Part shown: piece after piece, positions 32,933 to 41,929 of the stretch
How the letters are laid out: the number at the start of each line of letters is the position of its first letter
How positions within the stretch are numbered: the stretch's first letter is position 1
Assembly (NCBI RefSeq): GCF_014192475.1
Contig: NZ_JACHXZ010000001.1
Coordinates: forward strand, 470,900-534,899
DNA: 64,000 bases
Direction: 5' to 3'
Origin: Simiduia aestuariiviva
Lineage (GTDB): Bacteria; Pseudomonadota; Gammaproteobacteria; Pseudomonadales; Cellvibrionaceae
Notes under the pieces: model-generated
Databases searched by the model: none
What the model was told of the DNA's origin: nothing
The model's input: only the letters and a program-made list of their open reading frames with translations
Program-made: the position numbers and the translations under genes

Positions 32933-33256
32933 TTAGCGAGTGCTCGCTTTGAATTCCTGCAGGGCTGCATTGTATTCAGCCGCGACCGCGTACACTTGAT
33001 CCACTAGCGCATTGTGGGCGCGCGTCGAGTGTACACATTTCAAATATTCGCGCGTGGCGGTCACGTAACTTTTTACATTTTCTTGTGTTGACAGCATGGC
33101 AGCAGTGCTACGTTCGGTGGGCGCAGGAATGCTCGGTGCCGCCGGTTGCGTCACACTGTCGCAATTGCTGGCAAGTGCGGCGCTGCCCATTAGCGATAGC
33201 GCAGTGGTTGCGAGAGTGATTGAAACGGCCTTTGTAATAGGTGCTGTAAAACGCAT
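32933..33256 (-). CDS. Small secreted protein of unknown function
   Basis: A 107-residue protein with a GAGGT ribosome-binding site and a clear signal peptide (cleavage expected after residue 29, SAALA). The mature part begins with NCDSVTQPAAPSIPAP, a short Pro-rich linker, then an amphipathic helical region (YVTATREYLKCVHSTRAHNALVDQVYAVAAEYNAALQEF) with a second Cys. The two cysteines could pair. The pattern is common to uncharacterised periplasmic helical proteins. No partner gene nearby. Confidence 0.7.
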   Translation of the reverse strand: MRFTAPITKAVSITLATTALSLMGSAALASNCDSVTQPAAPSIPAPTERSTAAMLSTQENVKSYVTATREYLKCVHSTRAHNALVDQVYAVAAEYNAALQEFKASTR

Positions 33257-33585
33257 GGCAATTACCTCGTTGGTGAATCCCTAAAAAAATAAATCGAATC
33301 GGCGATCTGCCTAACTACGACTCTGTTATTGCATTGGTCGTGCCAATTTTTAAAAGCACAATAAAAAATAAAGTTTGCGCAATAAATGTAAATAAATTGG
33401 CGATATTCTTGGTGATAAATGTTGGGTTTCTTTAGGCGCAGATCAAAGGCGATGAAAGCTTGGTAAGTATTGGTGCATTAGAAATGGTTAAAAAGCTGAG
33501 ATGCACAGATCTGGAGCATGGCGGGATATTGGGGGTGGAGAGGATCGGCGCTGGTGGCACTGAGGGTGTTGTGGGCGTCGATGAC
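33257..33585. other. AT-rich gene-free stretch
   Basis: About 330 bp upstream of the small secreted protein gene. It probably holds that gene's promoter. I see no credible gene, tRNA or repeat in it. Confidence 0.55.
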
Positions 33586-33804
33586 TTAACTTTGAAGTAA
33601 CGCATTCTCGGCGCAGCACGCACAAATGCATTGTTCGGAAGATACCACCGCGCGCAGTGTCTCGGGGAATTGCTGCGCGCGGCACCAGCAATCGGTGGCG
33701 CCGGGATTTGCGGCGATTGCACATTGATTGTCGGCGCCACAAACGGCGCACTGGCGGGCATCAGTCGGTATCGCGCTCCCAGTTATTTGCGGTGCATGGG
33801 TCAT
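33586..33804 (-). CDS. Cysteine-rich CWC family protein
   Basis: A 72-residue protein. Cysteines are arranged as CAVCGADNQC...DCWC...CICACC, the pattern of the cysteine-rich CWC family (a presumed zinc-binding small protein of unknown role). The start ATG (33802-33804) overlaps the TGA stop of the upstream PhnB-like gene, so translation is coupled. The frame is open upstream to 33864, but only in the shadow of the previous gene. Confidence 0.85.
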   Translation of the reverse strand: MTHAPQITGSAIPTDARQCAVCGADNQCAIAANPGATDCWCRAQQFPETLRAVVSSEQCICACCAENALLQS

Positions 33805-34208
33805 GCTGGATGCGTCCCATGGAAGTTGAGCTGCCAGGACACGCCAAAGCGGTCGGTAATCCACGTAAAGGCTTCGCTAAAACCATAATTGTCGAGCGGC
33901 ATTAACACGTGGCCACCCTCGGCCAATTGCGCCAACAAATCGCATTGCTGTTCGGCTGATACGCACTCAACAAAAAATGAATGGGCGGGCGTGAAATCAA
34001 AGTCGTGCCCAGTGGGACTATCGATGGCCATAAAGGCCTGCTCTGCCAAGGTAAAACGCGCCAGCTTAATGGTGCCCGGTTGGCCCGGGCCCTCTGGGCC
34101 GTAGGTTTCTAATTGCGTGACTTCCGCGTCGGGAAAGCATTCACAATAAAGTGCCAGTGCCTCTTTGGCGCGACCGTTGAACATAAGGTATGGCGTAATC
34201 TGTGGCAT
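33801..34208 (-). CDS. PhnB-like VOC family protein
   Basis: A 135-residue protein of the PhnB/3-demethylubiquinone-9 3-methyltransferase-like group of the VOC superfamily. It starts PQITPYLMFNGRAKEALALYCECFPDAEV, contains FTLAEQAFMAIDSPTGHDFDFTPAHSFFVEC, and ends WITDRFGVSWQLNFHGTH, which are the usual family motifs. Despite the historical name, members are not methyltransferases and their reaction is unknown. It is cotranscribed with the CWC gene, whose start overlaps its stop. Confidence 0.9.
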   Translation of the reverse strand: MPQITPYLMFNGRAKEALALYCECFPDAEVTQLETYGPEGPGQPGTIKLARFTLAEQAFMAIDSPTGHDFDFTPAHSFFVECVSAEQQCDLLAQLAEGGHVLMPLDNYGFSEAFTWITDRFGVSWQLNFHGTHPA

Positions 34209-34367
34209 GACTGAGCCTATTGAACTGCGGAGCTTTTACCAGTTTAGCGCGCCAGTGGGCTTCGTGAGATAGCGCTCGCTCAGTGGATAATACGTTTTGG
34301 CGATAACCAGCGCGCGATTAAGTACTGCATTTCAATTCACGCGTCATTGCGTACGGGCCAAGCCGCC

Positions 34368-34994
34368 TCAGCGTTGGGCTTTTAACCCTTTGCCAACCAC
34401 ATATACTTCGCGCGATCGGGGTCGAGAGGCGTCGGGTTTACGAATGACAACTTTTTCGAACACCGCGCGCACATCTTTGATGTATTGGTCATAGCCCTCG
34501 CCGTGAAAAACCTTGGCTAAAAAATTGCCTTTGGGTTTGAGGGTTTGTTGGGCCATGTCCAGCGCCAGCTCCACCAAATACATGGAGGCAGCTTGATCCG
34601 CGGCATCGACGCCACTGATGTTGGGCGCCATGTCGGATATCACCAGATCCGCTTGAGCGCCACCCAATGCGGCCATAATTTCGTCAAATACGGATTCTTC
34701 TGTAAAGTCACCCTGAATAAATTCCACTTGATCCAAGGGGTCCATGGGCAGAATGTCAGAGGCGATCACACGGCCTTTCAAACCCACTAAATGGCCCGCG
34801 ACCTGTGACCAGCCGCCAGGTGCCGAGCCGAGGTCGAGCACCAGCATACCTGGTCGGATTAGCTTGTCTTTGTCGTTGATCTCTAACAGCTTATAGCTGG
34901 CGCGGGAGCGATAGCCGTCTACCTGCGCCTTTTTCACATAGGGGTCGTTAACGTGCTCTTCGAGCCAGCGGTTGCTACTTTTTGATCGAGCCAT
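34368..34994 (-). CDS. rlmE: 23S rRNA (uridine-2552-2'-O)-methyltransferase RlmE
   Basis: A 208-residue RrmJ/FtsJ methyltransferase. The N-terminus [37 protein letters not shown] carries the first catalytic Lys. The SAM motif is [15 protein letters not shown], the catalytic Asp is in [13 protein letters not shown], the second Lys in [12 protein letters not shown], and the C-terminal [10 protein letters not shown] segment has the final Glu of the K-D-K-E set. It modifies U2552 in the A-loop of 23S rRNA late in 50S assembly. In many gammaproteobacteria it precedes ftsH, but here the downstream neighbour on the same strand is the PhnB-like gene. Confidence 0.97.
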   Translation of the reverse strand: MARSKSSNRWLEEHVNDPYVKKAQVDGYRSRASYKLLEINDKDKLIRPGMLVLDLGSAPGGWSQVAGHLVGLKGRVIASDILPMDPLDQVEFIQGDFTEESVFDEIMAALGGAQADLVISDMAPNISGVDAADQAASMYLVELALDMAQQTLKPKGNFLAKVFHGEGYDQYIKDVRAVFEKVVIRKPDASRPRSREVYVVGKGLKAQR

Positions 34995-35176
34995 AGGGTT
35001 TCCATCGCGCTGGGCTTGCAGCCCTCAAACTTTAGGGCGCCATTGTACGCGTCCGCTGATGTGGCCGCAAAAGCAACAGTGGCGGGCTGCTATTGGCCGG
35101 CCACAGCGGTACAATTGCCGCCTTGTCTACACTATAGCCTTTCAACCTTTGCCGGAGACACCGGCCAGGACTGACC

Positions 35177-36802
35177 ATGATCCGCATTACCGAACTGTCA
35201 TTGCCCCTTGATCATCCGCCCGAGGCGTTGCGCCACGAAGTCGTGGGTCGGCTTGCTATCGCCGATGATGCGCTGCTGTCGATGACAGTGTTCAAGCGCA
35301 GCTACGATGCGCGCAAAAAAAACAGCGAAATTAAATTTGTATATATCGTGGATGTGGAGGTGCGCGACGAGGCGTCAGTGCTGAGCCGCTTTAATGCCGA
35401 TCCCCATGTAAAGCCCGCCCCCGATACCCATTACTATCCGGTCGCTAGCGCGCCCACTGAGTTAACGGATCGGCCGGTAATTATCGGCTTCGGCCCCTGT
35501 GGTCTATTTGCCGCGCTGACGCTCGCACAGATGGGGTTCAAGCCCATTGTGTTAGAGCGAGGTAAAGAGGTGCGCGCGCGCACTAAGGATACCTGGGCGC
35601 TGTGGCGCAAGCACACGCTGACTCCCGAATCCAACGTGCAATTTGGCGAGGGCGGCGCGGGCTTGTTTTCCGATGGCAAACTCTACAGCCAAATCAAAGA
35701 CCCAAAATTCTACGGCCGCAAAGTGATGCACGAATTTGTGCGCGCCGGTGCGCCCGATGAAATTTTGTACGTGAGCAAACCCCACATCGGCACCTTTCGC
35801 CTGACTGGCGTGGTGGCTGCCATGCGCGAAGAAATTAAAGCCCTGGGGGGTGAGGTGCGCTTTCAATCTAAGGTGACCAACCTGCTCGTTGATCAGGGGC
35901 AGGTGCAGGGCGTTGCCTTGGCCGATGGCACCGAAATTCAAAGTCGTCATGTGGTGCTCGCCCTGGGTCACAGTGCGCGCGACACTTTTCGCATGTTGCA
36001 TGAGCGGGGCGTATTTGTTGAAGCCAAACCCTTCGCCATAGGCTTTCGCGTCGAGCATCCGCAGTCGTTGATCGACAGGGCGCGGCTGGGAAAATATGCC
36101 GGACATCCCGAGCTGGGCGCGGCCGATTACAAACTGGTGTATCACGCGAACAATGGTCGCGCGGTGTACAGCTTTTGCATGTGCCCGGGTGGCACAGTAG
36201 TGGCGGCAACCTCCGAACCTGAGCGCGTGGTGACCAATGGCATGAGCCAATATTCGCGCAATGAGCGCAACGCCAACGCCGGCATTGTGGTGGGTATTAA
36301 TCCGGAGCAAGATTTCCCGGGTGGCCCGTTGGCCGGTGTGGCGCTGCAAGAACAATTGGAAAGTCAGGCGTTTGTGCTCGGTGGCCGCGATTATTGCGCA
36401 CCGGGGCAACTGGTGGGCGACTTTATTGTGGGGCGGCCTTCCACGGCGTGGGGCGAGGTCGAACCGTCCTATAAGCCGGGGGTGAACCTTGGCGATTTGG
36501 CACCCAGCTTACCTGGCTATGCCATTGAGGCCATTCGCGAGGCGCTGCCCGCCTTTGGCAAACAGATTCGCGGTTTTGATCGCGACGATGCCGTGTTGAC
36601 CGGTGTGGAAACGCGCACCTCATCGCCGGTGCGCATCACCCGCGATCGCGATTCGTTGCAGAGCCTAAACACCCGTGGCCTCTACCCCGCGGGTGAAGGC
36701 GCGGGCTATGCCGGCGGTATTCTGTCGGCCGGTGTGGATGGCATCAAAGTGGCAGAGGCCGTTGCCTTGTCTATCTTGGCTGATCACGTGAGTGTGCGAT
36801 GA
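35177..36802 (+). CDS. FAD-dependent dehydrogenase (COG2509 family)
   Basis: A 541-residue flavoprotein. An N-terminal alpha/beta domain of about 95 residues is typical of this family. The FAD-binding GxGPxG motif follows (VIIGFGPCGLFAALTLAQMG, about 101-120). Other family marks are FGEGGAGLFSDGKLYSQIKD, an internal GHSARDTF, and a C-terminal GLYPAGEGAGYAGGILSAGVDG flavin-contact segment. The family is widespread but its substrate is unknown. The stop overlaps the start of the following RNA methyltransferase gene (ATGA), so the pair is an operon. The start at ATG 35177 lies just after a GACCATG context with a weak ribosome-binding site. Confidence 0.92.
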   Translation: MIRITELSLPLDHPPEALRHEVVGRLAIADDALLSMTVFKRSYDARKKNSEIKFVYIVDVEVRDEASVLSRFNADPHVKPAPDTHYYPVASAPTELTDRPVIIGFGPCGLFAALTLAQMGFKPIVLERGKEVRARTKDTWALWRKHTLTPESNVQFGEGGAGLFSDGKLYSQIKDPKFYGRKVMHEFVRAGAPDEILYVSKPHIGTFRLTGVVAAMREEIKALGGEVRFQSKVTNLLVDQGQVQGVALADGTEIQSRHVVLALGHSARDTFRMLHERGVFVEAKPFAIGFRVEHPQSLIDRARLGKYAGHPELGAADYKLVYHANNGRAVYSFCMCPGGTVVAATSEPERVVTNGMSQYSRNERNANAGIVVGINPEQDFPGGPLAGVALQEQLESQAFVLGGRDYCAPGQLVGDFIVGRPSTAWGEVEPSYKPGVNLGDLAPSLPGYAIEAIREALPAFGKQIRGFDRDDAVLTGVETRTSSPVRITRDRDSLQSLNTRGLYPAGEGAGYAGGILSAGVDGIKVAEAVALSILADHVSVR

Positions 36803-37533
36803 AATTTGATGATTTAAAAAAACTGCACCAAAAAAAATACCGGCAACAGTTCGGTCACTTTTTGGTTGAGGGTGAACATTTAGTTTTAGAGTTGCAGCGC
36901 GCATTAACGCGCGGGACGTTGGCGAGTGGGTCCGTGACCCTTTACGTGAGCGAACGCTACGCAAATTTTGCGTCGCCATTCGAAAAAGTATTGCTCAATG
37001 ATCGACAAATGTCGCAGCTCTCTGACACTAAATCGCCACAGGGCATAGTTGCCTTGGTGCCACTGCCGGAAGCGCCCACAACAATTCAGCCCGCGGGCAA
37101 GGCCATCTATTTGTGGCAGGTGCAAGACCCCGGTAACCTGGGCACAATTTTGCGCACGCTGGCGTGGTTTGGCGGCTTTCGATGTTTGCTGAGCCCCGGC
37201 AGCGTAGATCCGTACAACCCAAAAGTCGTGCGCGCCAGTATGGGCGCGATTTTTCATGTGCCTTTGGAGTTGGATGTGCCCTTGGCCGCCTTGCCCGATC
37301 GCTTTGCTCGCATTGGTTGCTTGGATTTGCACGGCGAAAGTGTGGTTGCTGACAACTTTGTGGCGCAAGATTGTTTTGTATTTGGCAATGAGGCACAGGG
37401 TGTGCCGCGCGAAGCACTGTCGGCAATGGGCGCAAGCGCGTTTACCATCGCCGGCCAAGGCGCCATCGAATCGTTAAATTTAGCATCGGCAGTCAATATC
37501 TGCGCCTATGAAATACAGCGGGCCCAGGGCTAA
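36799..37533 (+). CDS. TrmH/SpoU-family RNA 2'-O-methyltransferase
   Basis: A 244-residue SPOUT methyltransferase. The N-terminal part (KFDDLKKLHQKKYRQQFGHFLVEGEHLVLE) is the RNA-binding substrate domain of the family. The knotted SAM-binding region has WQVQDPGNLGTILRTLAWFG (motif 1, N at about 116), FGNEAQGVP (motif 2) and ESLNLASAVNICAYE (motif 3). Members methylate ribose 2'-OH in tRNA or rRNA. The exact target (RlmB-, TsnR- or TrmH-type) cannot be decided by eye. It is coupled to the upstream FAD dehydrogenase gene by a 4-bp overlap. Confidence 0.93.
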   Translation: MKFDDLKKLHQKKYRQQFGHFLVEGEHLVLELQRALTRGTLASGSVTLYVSERYANFASPFEKVLLNDRQMSQLSDTKSPQGIVALVPLPEAPTTIQPAGKAIYLWQVQDPGNLGTILRTLAWFGGFRCLLSPGSVDPYNPKVVRASMGAIFHVPLELDVPLAALPDRFARIGCLDLHGESVVADNFVAQDCFVFGNEAQGVPREALSAMGASAFTIAGQGAIESLNLASAVNICAYEIQRAQG

Positions 37534-37730
37534 CCGAGGTGGGTTGCTGAAGCGAGGGCAGTGGGGCGTCGCAATGGCTGAAACAGCTGGCGCCGAAAAA
37601 TACGCAGCAAAATACCCTCAGTAGAACCAGCAGTTAGTGCAGTTGCGCAAAGCTACACAACAATGCGGTTGGCGGCCAGTGTGGCGCTCATCGAGCAGGG
37701 GCTTGGCCCGCACGACAAACGCCGCTATGG

Positions 37731-38309
37731 CTATTCAGTAATTTCGGAATAGTAGTGCTTGCGACACACGGACACATAGCGCGAGCTATCGCCGATTTCG
37801 ATTTGCTCGCCCTCTTTAACGGGGCGGCCTTCGCCATCTACCCGCAACACCATGGTCGCCTTGCGCCCGCAGTGGCACACGGTTTTGATTTCAGACAACT
37901 TGTCGGCCCAGGTTAGCAGGTACATGCTGCCTTCGAAGGGGTTGCCCAAAAAGTCTGAACGCAAGCCATAGCAGAGTACGGGAATGTTCAGCTCGTCGGC
38001 AATTTTTGCCAATTGACGCACTTGGGCTTTGTTTAGGAATTGCACTTCATCCATCAAAATGCAACTGATGGTTTTCTTTCGCAGTTGTTCGTTAATCTCC
38101 AGCCAAAAATCGGTGTTGCTATCAAACAAATTGGCATCGGTGTCGAGCCCGATGCGGGAGCTGATTTTGCCAACGCCAAAGCGATCGTCGATGGCTGCGG
38201 TGTACAAGCTCACTTCCATGCCGCGCTCGCGGTAGTTATAGGCGGACTGCAGCAGGGTGGTGGATTTACCGGCGTTCATCGTGGAATAGTAGAAGTAAAG
38301 CTGTGCCAT
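37731..38309 (-). CDS. tdk: Thymidine kinase
   Basis: A 192-residue type II thymidine kinase of the nucleotide salvage pathway. The Walker A loop is [15 protein letters not shown] (residues 7-21), the catalytic Glu lies in ILMDEVQFL, and the structural zinc is held by CHCGRKA and a C-terminal CRKHY. The lasso loop for thymidine lies between. Length and motifs match E. coli Tdk-type enzymes. The gene is single, followed by no obvious terminator before the intergenic space at 37534-37730. Confidence 0.97.
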   Translation of the reverse strand: MAQLYFYYSTMNAGKSTTLLQSAYNYRERGMEVSLYTAAIDDRFGVGKISSRIGLDTDANLFDSNTDFWLEINEQLRKKTISCILMDEVQFLNKAQVRQLAKIADELNIPVLCYGLRSDFLGNPFEGSMYLLTWADKLSEIKTVCHCGRKATMVLRVDGEGRPVKEGEQIEIGDSSRYVSVCRKHYYSEITE

Positions 38310-38385
38310 GGGGCGAACCGTTCTCAGTTGTGGGACTGGCGCACTCTATCACAGGCTGGCCGTGGCGCTGTAGTGCGGTTGCGCG

Positions 38386-38862
38386 CTAGCGCTGCTTGGG
38401 CGCGTAGGGCAGTGGCTGGCAGTTGGCCCTTTGATACAGCGGGTGCCCGGGCGCGCCGGAGCCGTTAATTTTTAGGCAATGGAGGTTGGCGATGCGTTGG
38501 CACACCTGCGTCGCGCGCTGGCGATAATCGCCGTCGTTGCCCCAAGCCGCCACCACCAGCGCCGATTGCTGGGCCAGTTTACGCAGCCAGCGATTATTTT
38601 GGGGGCCAACCGGGTCTTCGGCTTGTTTCATGTGGGCGGGGTCGGTGGCGCGGAATGCGAATAAATTGGCCATGATGACCCCACCATAGCCCCAGCTTTT
38701 GGCAAAATTTATGCAGCGTCTGAGCGTGGGGTCGTCCTGCTGCTCGTCCGCCGTGGAGGGGTTTAAGCCGATGAACATCACCGGTGGCAGGTTGTCGTCC
38801 CACGTGCGCCAAAGGGCGTAGCGGTAGGTCCTGCAGGGCGAAAGGTGGGCGGTGTTTTTCAT
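38386..38862 (-). CDS. DUF1643 family protein
   Basis: A 158-residue protein of the DUF1643 family. Recognisable elements are CRTYRYALWRTW, VMFIGLNPSTADEQQDDPTLRRCINFAKSWGYGGVIMANLFAFRATDP and the later AWGNDG. The LNPSTAD..DPT and NLFAFRATDP motifs are invariant in the family and suggest a nucleotide- or nucleic-acid-handling enzyme, with similarity in style to uracil-DNA-glycosylase folds, but no activity is established. It lies 7 nt downstream of the racemase-like gene on the same strand, so the two are probably cotranscribed. Confidence 0.9.
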   Translation of the reverse strand: MKNTAHLSPCRTYRYALWRTWDDNLPPVMFIGLNPSTADEQQDDPTLRRCINFAKSWGYGGVIMANLFAFRATDPAHMKQAEDPVGPQNNRWLRKLAQQSALVVAAWGNDGDYRQRATQVCQRIANLHCLKINGSGAPGHPLYQRANCQPLPYAPKQR

Positions 38863-38869
38863 ACAGCAG

Positions 38870-39565
38870 CTAGTGGTCTATTGCTAAGCGCACGGCTTCG
38901 CGTACGTGAATGTCGGTGGTGTCATACAGGGGTATGTGAACATGCCGGGGCTCCACGAGCATGGCGATTTCGGTACAGCCTTCGACGATTGCGGTGGCGC
39001 CTTGATCGTGAAGGTTGCCCATGATGCGCACAAAAGCCTGCCGCGATGCATCCTCAATGGTGCCAAGGCACAATTCGTCATAGATGACGCGATGCACCAA
39101 GGCCCGGTCCTGTGCATTGGGCAGCAGCACCTTTAAATTGAATTGCTCGCGCAATCGCCCCACGTAAAAATCGTCTTCCATTGAAAATTGAGTACCCAGA
39201 AAGCCCACAGTCCTATGACCATCGTTGACCAGTGCGCGCGCGGTGGCATCGGCGAGGTGAACGAGAGGAATGTCGACCGCCGCAGCGACTTCCGCTGCGA
39301 CCTTGTGCATGGTGTTCGTGCAGATCAATACCATGTCGGCGCCACCGCGTTGCAAATTTTTAGCACTCGCTGCCAATGTCTCAGCACATGCTTGCCAATT
39401 GCCGTTGAACTGCCAGTCTTTTATCGGTTGGAAATCCAAGCTGTCCAGCAGAATTCGCGCCGAATGGTGCTGTCCTAATTGCGCTTTCACCGCCGTGTTC
39501 AAAGCCCGGTAATAGCGCTCGGTTGATTCCCAGCTCATGCCGCCAATAAGGCCAATTTTTTTCAT
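38870..39565 (-). CDS. Aspartate/glutamate racemase family protein
   Basis: A 231-residue enzyme of the YgeA/aspartate racemase group. It starts KKIGLIGGMSWESTERYYRALN, the family fingerprint. The two catalytic cysteines are Cys 82 in LICTNTMHK and Cys 197 in EGCTEIAML. PLP-independent racemases of this family interconvert amino-acid enantiomers; E. coli YgeA acts on several amino acids. Both cysteines are present, so it is likely active, but the substrate is not evident. The gene is in an operon with the DUF1643 gene. Confidence 0.93.
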   Translation of the reverse strand: MKKIGLIGGMSWESTERYYRALNTAVKAQLGQHHSARILLDSLDFQPIKDWQFNGNWQACAETLAASAKNLQRGGADMVLICTNTMHKVAAEVAAAVDIPLVHLADATARALVNDGHRTVGFLGTQFSMEDDFYVGRLREQFNLKVLLPNAQDRALVHRVIYDELCLGTIEDASRQAFVRIMGNLHDQGATAIVEGCTEIAMLVEPRHVHIPLYDTTDIHVREAVRLAIDH

Positions 39566-39728
39566 GGATGCCGTTTCCTTGCGCCGTGTTTAAGTCCCAG
39601 GTGGCTTGGGAGGTACCAGTGTACTTGATTTGCGGTCTACCATGTGCCCGAGTGACGCCAGACTACGCTTGGTATCTACCTTATGTTGTTGTCGCTGGTA
39701 TAGTTCGCTTTTTCAGGGAGGACCATTG

Positions 39729-40328
39729 ATGTTTATACCCAAGCATTTTATCGGGCAAGGTGATGCCTACGCTTTCATAGCCGCCAACAGCTTTGGTCAG
39801 TTAATTGGTGCAGTTGATGGCGTGCTAAGTTGTACCCATCTACCTCTATTGCCAAGTGCCGAATTGCCACATACCGAGGGTGGTTGTTTGATTGGCCATG
39901 TGGCGCGCGCCAATCCGCAGGCGCAATGGCCCGATGGCCAGCCGGTAATGTGCGTGTTTGCGGGACCGCATGGTTATGTGTCGCCCAGTTGGTACGAACA
40001 GTCGGGCGTGCCCACGTGGAATTACGAGGCGGCACACGTGCAAGGGCACCTGCGGTGGGAAGATGACGCCGAGGTGGCCCAGTCAATTCTGTCCCAGTTG
40101 ACCGCCTTTTATGAGGCGGCCGAGGCTAGCCCATGGCTGCCGGACTATCCGGTGTCGATGTTGCGCGGCATTCGCGCTTTCCGCATAGAGATCACCGGCG
40201 TCGAATTCAAACAGAAATTAAGTCAAAATCGATCCCGCACTGATCGAGAAGCTGTAATTGACGCTGTGCGAGTGCGTGGCAATGCAGCGCTTGCCGATGC
40301 AATGAGCCAATGCCTGCCCGACGCCTAG
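39729..40328 (+). CDS. FMN-binding PaiB-like protein
   Basis: A 199-residue protein. The start at 39729 is set by the GGGAGGA ribosome-binding site 6 nt upstream and by the family's opening MFIPKHF. Other PaiB marks are GCLIGHVARANPQ, FAGPHGYVSPSWY, VPTWNYEAAHVQGHL and FRIEITGVEFKQKLSQNRS. The fold is a split-barrel flavin reductase-like dimer. In Bacillus, PaiB was named as a negative regulator of sporulation and protease genes; in proteobacteria it is more likely a small flavin- or haem-binding enzyme. No DNA-binding domain is present. Confidence 0.9.
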   Translation: MFIPKHFIGQGDAYAFIAANSFGQLIGAVDGVLSCTHLPLLPSAELPHTEGGCLIGHVARANPQAQWPDGQPVMCVFAGPHGYVSPSWYEQSGVPTWNYEAAHVQGHLRWEDDAEVAQSILSQLTAFYEAAEASPWLPDYPVSMLRGIRAFRIEITGVEFKQKLSQNRSRTDREAVIDAVRVRGNAALADAMSQCLPDA

Positions 40329-40377
40329 TTGGATAGCGCTGGGTTGTCGGAACTAATAATTAATAGAGGAAAGACGA

Positions 40378-40995
40378 ATGCGAACAGTACATGCTATTTG
40401 GCTGGCTATTTTTGGCGCCGTTTTTATTTGGTCAGCCATTGAACCGAAGGATACCTTCACGTGGTTTTTAGAGGTGCTGCCCGCGTTGATTGGGTTGGTG
40501 TTGATTGTGACCACGCGCAATCGTTTTCCGCTGACACCGATGCTGTCCGTATTGATTCTGGTGCATTGCGTGATCCTGATGGTGGGGGGGCACTACACCT
40601 ACGCGGAAGTCCCACTCTTTGACAGTATGAAAGAATGGTTTGGATTCGAGCGCAATAACTATGACAAAGTGGGTCACTTTGCCCAAGGCTTTATACCGGC
40701 CATCCTCGCGCGTGAAATTTTGATTCGCAAACAAGCGGTAAAAATCGGCGCTTGGCTCAATCTTTTTGTCGTTAGCATTTGTCTTGCCTTTAGCGCATTT
40801 TATGAGCTGATTGAATGGTGGGTTGCTGCCGCAACCGGCGAAAATGCAGAGGCGTTTTTAGGGACGCAGGGCTACGCGTGGGATACCCAGTCGGACATGA
40901 TGTATGCGCTAATTGGCGCAATATGTGCGCTGGTGTTCTTGGCGTCTTGGCACAATCGTCAGTTAGCACGGCTGGATTTACACAAGCGTCAGTAA
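40378..40995 (+). CDS. DUF2238 integral membrane protein (YjdF-like)
   Basis: A 205-residue inner-membrane protein with six helices. It shows the DUF2238 pattern: MVGGHYTYAEVPLFDSMKEWFGFERNNYDKVGHFAQGF in the centre, a middle helix FSAFYELIEWWVA, and GYAWDTQSDMMYALIGA. The conserved His, Asp and Glu residues face the same side of the membrane and might bind a metal. The role is unknown. A GAGGAAAGACGA ribosome-binding site lies just upstream. It follows the PaiB-like gene by 50 bp and may be cotranscribed. Confidence 0.92.
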   Translation: MRTVHAIWLAIFGAVFIWSAIEPKDTFTWFLEVLPALIGLVLIVTTRNRFPLTPMLSVLILVHCVILMVGGHYTYAEVPLFDSMKEWFGFERNNYDKVGHFAQGFIPAILAREILIRKQAVKIGAWLNLFVVSICLAFSAFYELIEWWVAAATGENAEAFLGTQGYAWDTQSDMMYALIGAICALVFLASWHNRQLARLDLHKRQ

Positions 40996-41058
40996 TTTTC
41001 TGATGTTCGCGGCGCTTTGTTTTATGGCGTGGTGCGATTGAATGATCGCATTTGCCGC

Positions 41059-41907
41059 TTACTGGATCGGTGGCAGTGAAAGCGGAATGAGATCGAGATC
41101 TGATTTAGGAAATAGCTTAGGGTTAGTTCGCCTAAGTTGATCCAATGTGTCTTGAAATTCTGCCACTAAAGCGTCGTCCACATCAGCACTGAACGCATAG
41201 TAAAGCGTCGATGCTTTTAGGTAAGCCACTACCTCATAGTCGCCTGGTTTGAGGTCTATTTTTTCCAATATGGCCCATGCGGTCGCCGGCGCTACGGGCC
41301 AAACGTCAATGCGGTTGGCTTGTAGCATGCGTGCAATACTCGTCACGTTATTGCCGAGCGCCAACTGACTGGAATTTAGCTTTAATGGCGCCAAAAATTC
41401 GTTAGTCACATCATCGCGCACTACGCCAAATCGCAATGGCCGTAACTGTTCCACCGAGGTAACTTGTAAATGGCGACTTTTTTTCGCCACTAAAGCCACA
41501 TGCTCCTCCACGATGGGGCCCGCCCATTTGAACAGCGACTCGCGCTCTGGCGTACGGCTGGTAGAGAACAAAACACGTCGGTTGCCATTGAGTGTTTCAT
41601 GCATGCCCCGGGCCCAGGGTTTAAATTGAATATCCGTTTTATTGACGGGGCTGTTCATGCTGACGCTGGCGGCCACCAATAGCTCTACGGCCCAACCGCT
41701 TGCTGTGCCATCTTCTAGGTGGTTGTAGGGCGGGTAGTCCTCCGATATAAAAACCAGTTGATTGAGCTGCGCGACGGGCGGAGCGGTTCCCCCTGCTTCC
41801 GCTGCCGAGCTGCCAAAGATCGAACTGGCGATTAACGTGAAAAGGAGAAGTGAGAATTTTAAAATGTGAGTTGCGCCGCTATGTGGAGCTTTAAGTCGCA
41901 TAAACAT
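41059..41907 (-). CDS. Periplasmic solute-binding-like protein (copy 1 of a tandem pair)
   Basis: A 282-residue protein of the transporter substrate-binding (SBP_bac_3) fold. The start near 41907 gives MFMRLKAPHSG and a signal peptide ending about SSAAEAG; the frame is open further upstream into the neighbouring gene. Motifs are SEDYPPYNH, GWAVELLVAA, IQFKPWARGM, RVLFSTSRTPERESLFKWAGPI, and YYAFSADVDDALVAEFQ. It is clearly a paralogue of the gene directly upstream (same motifs in the same order). No ABC permease or ATPase gene is nearby, so the pair may act in sensing or be orphan binding proteins of the type seen beside GGDEF proteins. Confidence 0.88.
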   Translation of the reverse strand: MFMRLKAPHSGATHILKFSLLLFTLIASSIFGSSAAEAGGTAPPVAQLNQLVFISEDYPPYNHLEDGTASGWAVELLVAASVSMNSPVNKTDIQFKPWARGMHETLNGNRRVLFSTSRTPERESLFKWAGPIVEEHVALVAKKSRHLQVTSVEQLRPLRFGVVRDDVTNEFLAPLKLNSSQLALGNNVTSIARMLQANRIDVWPVAPATAWAILEKIDLKPGDYEVVAYLKASTLYYAFSADVDDALVAEFQDTLDQLRRTNPKLFPKSDLDLIPLSLPPIQ

Positions 41908-41929
41908 ATATGAAGTGCGTATTAAAGCG

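Noticed and set aside
35552-36409. Long minus-strand frame opposite the FAD dehydrogenase gene
   Set aside because: Antisense shadow of a gene with complete flavin-binding motifs.
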